Part shown: positions 5,024 to 5,166 of the stretch, one piece after another
How positions within the stretch are numbered: position 1 is the stretch's first letter
Layout of the letters: every line of letters begins with the position of its first letter
Assembly (NCBI GenBank): GCA_030605895.1
Contig: JAUWHL010000138.1
Coordinates: 1 to 5,166 of the forward strand
DNA length: 5,166 nucleotides
Direction of reading: 5' to 3'
From: Promethearchaeota archaeon
GTDB taxonomy: Archaea > Asgardarchaeota > Lokiarchaeia > Sigyniarchaeales > SOKP01
Program-made: the position numbers and the translations under genes
Notes under the pieces: generated by a model
What the model saw: the letters and a program-made list of their open reading frames with translations, nothing else
The model's database searches: none
Told to the model about the DNA's origin: nothing

Positions 5024-5035
5024 ATATATAATAAA
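5024..5035 (-). promoter_or_regulatory. TATA-box-like element for the acidic protein gene
   Basis: The minus strand reads TTTATTATATAT here, 15-26 bases before the ATG at 5009. Initiation about 26 bases from its centre falls within a few bases of the ATG, which suggests a very short or absent leader. Confidence 0.45.
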
Positions 5036-5098
5036 TTCTGCGAATTTCTACAATTTTGTATATAATAATTAATTTGGTTACTTAGTATAAAAAAATAA

Positions 5099-5166
5099 TC
5101 ATATTTTATCTAAGTTAATAGAATTCAAATTCTTAAGGAAGTCAAATTTATTTAAATGTTCTTGTT
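5099..5166 (-). CDS. Possible C-terminal tail of a gene entering from the right edge
   Basis: One minus-strand frame is open from the right edge to a TGA at 5099-5101. It gives 21 residues with an amphipathic pattern (EHLNKFDFLKNLNSINLDK). The other two minus frames have several stops in the same stretch. The piece is too short to assign a family or be certain that it is coding. If real, it would be the next minus-strand gene upstream of the acidic protein, about 90 bases away. Confidence 0.3.
   Translation of the reverse strand, partial: QEHLNKFDFLKNLNSINLDKI

Noticed and set aside
1..5166. CRISPR array or insertion-sequence ends
   Set aside because: No regularly spaced repeats, no DDE or HUH transposase frame, and no long terminal inverted repeats were seen.

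Overview
The window is strongly AT-rich and looks archaeal. Several genes have a TATA-like element (TTATATA or TTTATA type) roughly 20-60 bases upstream of the start, Shine-Dalgarno motifs are mostly absent, and TTG serves as a start codon. The lineage cannot be fixed from this sequence alone; an AT-rich archaeon is an inference, and nothing seen excludes an AT-rich bacterium.

Layout, left to right. Bases 1-368 hold the 5' part of a minus-strand gene that runs off the left edge and lacks a normal start codon. Just upstream on the same strand (371-466) is the C-terminal tail of another gene. Bases 562-759 hold a third minus-strand coding fragment, which abuts and overlaps antisense a plus-strand TPR-like remnant (credible from about 745 to 912). 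That remnant is overlapped tail-to-tail by the first intact gene, an HNH-endonuclease-like protein of 359 residues (875-1954, minus). Bases 1955-2584 contain no intact gene. They hold a TATA-like element, a GC-richer block with nested inverted repeats (2166-2263), and a minus-strand coding remnant broken by at least two frameshifts (2227-2439). A small lysine-rich winged-helix protein follows at 2585-2869 (plus). Then come, on the minus strand, a HEPN-like C-terminal segment with an R-x4-H motif (2921-3103, with an upstream segment in another frame to 3186), a four-TM membrane protein with a large soluble C-terminal domain (3171-4412), and an acidic protein of unknown family (4656-5009). The last 68 bases look like the tail of one more minus-strand gene.

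The region reads as an accessory island in which intact putative defence or stress genes (HNH nuclease, membrane sensor-like protein, HEPN-type RNase motif, small winged-helix regulator) sit among gene debris. The best candidate for a functional pairing is the four-TM protein followed directly by the HEPN segment. The two frames of that segment are joined exactly at an A-AAA-AAG heptamer, the type used for -1 ribosomal frameshifting in bacterial dnaX. Whether this is recoding, decay or a homopolymer sequencing error cannot be settled from the sequence. The intact long frames of 359 and 413 codons argue against generally poor sequence quality.
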